From Tubiluchus corallicola (taxonomy: Eukaryota > Priapulida > Priapulimorpha > Priapulimorphida > Tubiluchidae): 64,000 nt of DNA. The stretch is from positions 547,001 through 611,000 of the forward strand of contig JAQGDQ010000097.1 of the NCBI GenBank assembly GCA_030141605.1, written 5' to 3'. This document shows positions 62,697 to 64,000 of this stretch, in pieces (positions within the stretch are counted from its first letter, which is position 1; each line of letters opens with the position of its first letter). A program made the translations under genes and the position numbers. Below the pieces are notes generated by a model. The model worked only from the letters and a program-made list of their open reading frames with translations, searched no databases and was not told the DNA's origin.

Positions 62697-63400
62697 TTTT
62701 AATTAAATACTAATCAGTGAGAAATATTACAGTGCAAGTTTCCTTATGTATAATATAATATTAAGATCCTGAAACATCTTAGGCAAATATATAATATGAT
62801 ATGATATGATATGATATGATATGATATGATATGATATGATATGATATGATATGATATGATATGATATGATATGATATGATATGATATGATATGATATGAT
62901 ATGATATGATATGATATGATATGATATGATATGATATGATATAATATAATATAATATAATATAATATAATATAATATAATATAATATAATATAATATAAT
63001 ATAATATAATATAATATAATATAATATAATATAATATAATATAATATAATATAATATAATATAATATAATATAATATAATATAATATAATATAATATAAT
63101 ATAATATAATATAATATAATATAATATAATATAATATAATATAATATAATATAATATAATATAATATAATATAATATAATATAATATAATATAATATAAT
63201 ATAATATAATATAATATAATATAATATAATATAATATAATATAATATAATATAATAGATATATATTACCTTAATTTTTTAAACCTCAGAAGATCCAAAAA
63301 CATCTTAGGCAAATATAAACAAATATAAAGCTTAGAGGTTTACTAAAGAAAACTTGCAGTGTAATATTTCAATATTTCTCACTGATTAGTTATTAATTAA
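62697..63400. repeat. symmetric element enclosing a two-phase pentanucleotide satellite
   Basis: Outer inverted arms 62697-62741 and 63349-63400 share ACTAATCAGTGAGAAATATT and CA(G/C)TGCAAGTTT (on opposite strands; the right arm has a small extra AAATATT). Inside are two direct repeats, 62765-62791 and 63291-63317, sharing GATCC..AAACATCTTAGG. Between them is the array: about 30 units of GATAT (about 62794-62940), then about 62 units of AATAT (62941-63254) with no mixing. Both phases are nearly perfect. Confidence 0.9.
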
Positions 63401-63419
63401 CATATATTACACTTCGTAT

Positions 63420-64000
63420 ATACATATGCAAAATGTCATTAAAGAACAGTTACAATATCACGAATACGAGCAAATTTATTGCCGTATCTTCTAATGTTTG
63501 CCTGTTTGGTTCACGTGTTGTTTGAACCACAAAGAAATTAAGTAAATTTAATCATGTATAATCTCCAATCATGTTCCATGTTTTCACATCAAATACTGTA
63601 AATTCGCACGAGAACCTTCAAATGCAGCGAAATTACTGCAAAAACGTTTGATATTTAACAATGGACCCCCCACACAGTCGCCCTTTCAATACTACCTGCA
63701 TCAAGAAATTGAGGATATTCTGCAGTAAGGAAGAATTAAACAGAATTTGCGCAGACGATGCGCAGTTTTATGAAATGCCTGTTTATCTAAAACAAGTTCT
63801 TTAGAAGCAGCATTGTTCATTACAATGTTACTGTACAAATATGGAGAGAACTGTTTCTCCTCCCCTCGCATTCTGGTCTTTTAGAATTCGAGCAAACACC
63901 AACTCTGCCTGCCCAAGATGACCAGAAAATTTTAAGCAGTGCAAACAAAACGCGGGGCTGCATCGTGCAGATGATTTTAGACGAAAAATTCTTATATAGT
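63420..64000. other. right edge, no gene recognised
   Basis: AT-rich then slightly more complex from 63,650. No frame or motif supports a gene up to the window edge. Confidence 0.45.

Overview
The window looks like nuclear DNA of an invertebrate animal, most likely a bilaterian. It is AT-rich and gene-poor, with GT-AG introns, AATAAA polyadenylation signals, LINE 3' ends, tRNA-derived SINE-like copies, DNA-transposon ends and very long microsatellites. The phylum cannot be fixed from the sequence. No prokaryotic feature, tRNA gene, rRNA gene or CRISPR array was seen.

Layout. 1-850: the last coding exon of a PI-PLC X-domain (PLCXD-like) protein, entering from the left edge. 850-17,700: no recognisable gene; repeats, transposon ends and SINE-like copies. 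17,790-20,280 (minus): the 3' half of a DEG/ENaC (ASIC-like) sodium channel, broken by two apparent frameshifts and a stop just before the pore motif, with a LINE fragment in one intron. 20,900-23,050: two degenerate short-phrase repeat blocks with mirrored halves. 23,872-26,007 (minus): a two-exon Golgi-type carbohydrate sulfotransferase; a small exon with the membrane anchor joins in phase to the catalytic exon. 28,100-33,600: microsatellites, LINE relics and a pair of candidate 3'-terminal exons. 34,200-39,900: a tandem duplication, SINE-like copies, GAT-type repeats and a GC-richer island upstream of the next gene. 40,167-41,657 (plus): an intact, single-exon FoxC forkhead transcription factor, the best-supported gene here. 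41,740-64,000: about 22 kb with no recognised gene, holding microsatellites, a palindromic TTAA-flanked MITE, local duplications, a purine-rich minisatellite, and a pentanucleotide array that switches from GATAT to AATAT inside a larger symmetric structure.

The genes do not form a pathway. FoxC alone in a large non-coding territory is the usual arrangement for a developmental regulator, and several more complex, GC-richer islands around it are candidate cis-regulatory elements. The points most worth a second look are the broken channel gene, the reconstructed sulfotransferase intron, the recurrent short-phrase repeat elements, the FoxC-flanking duplication and the two-phase satellite array.
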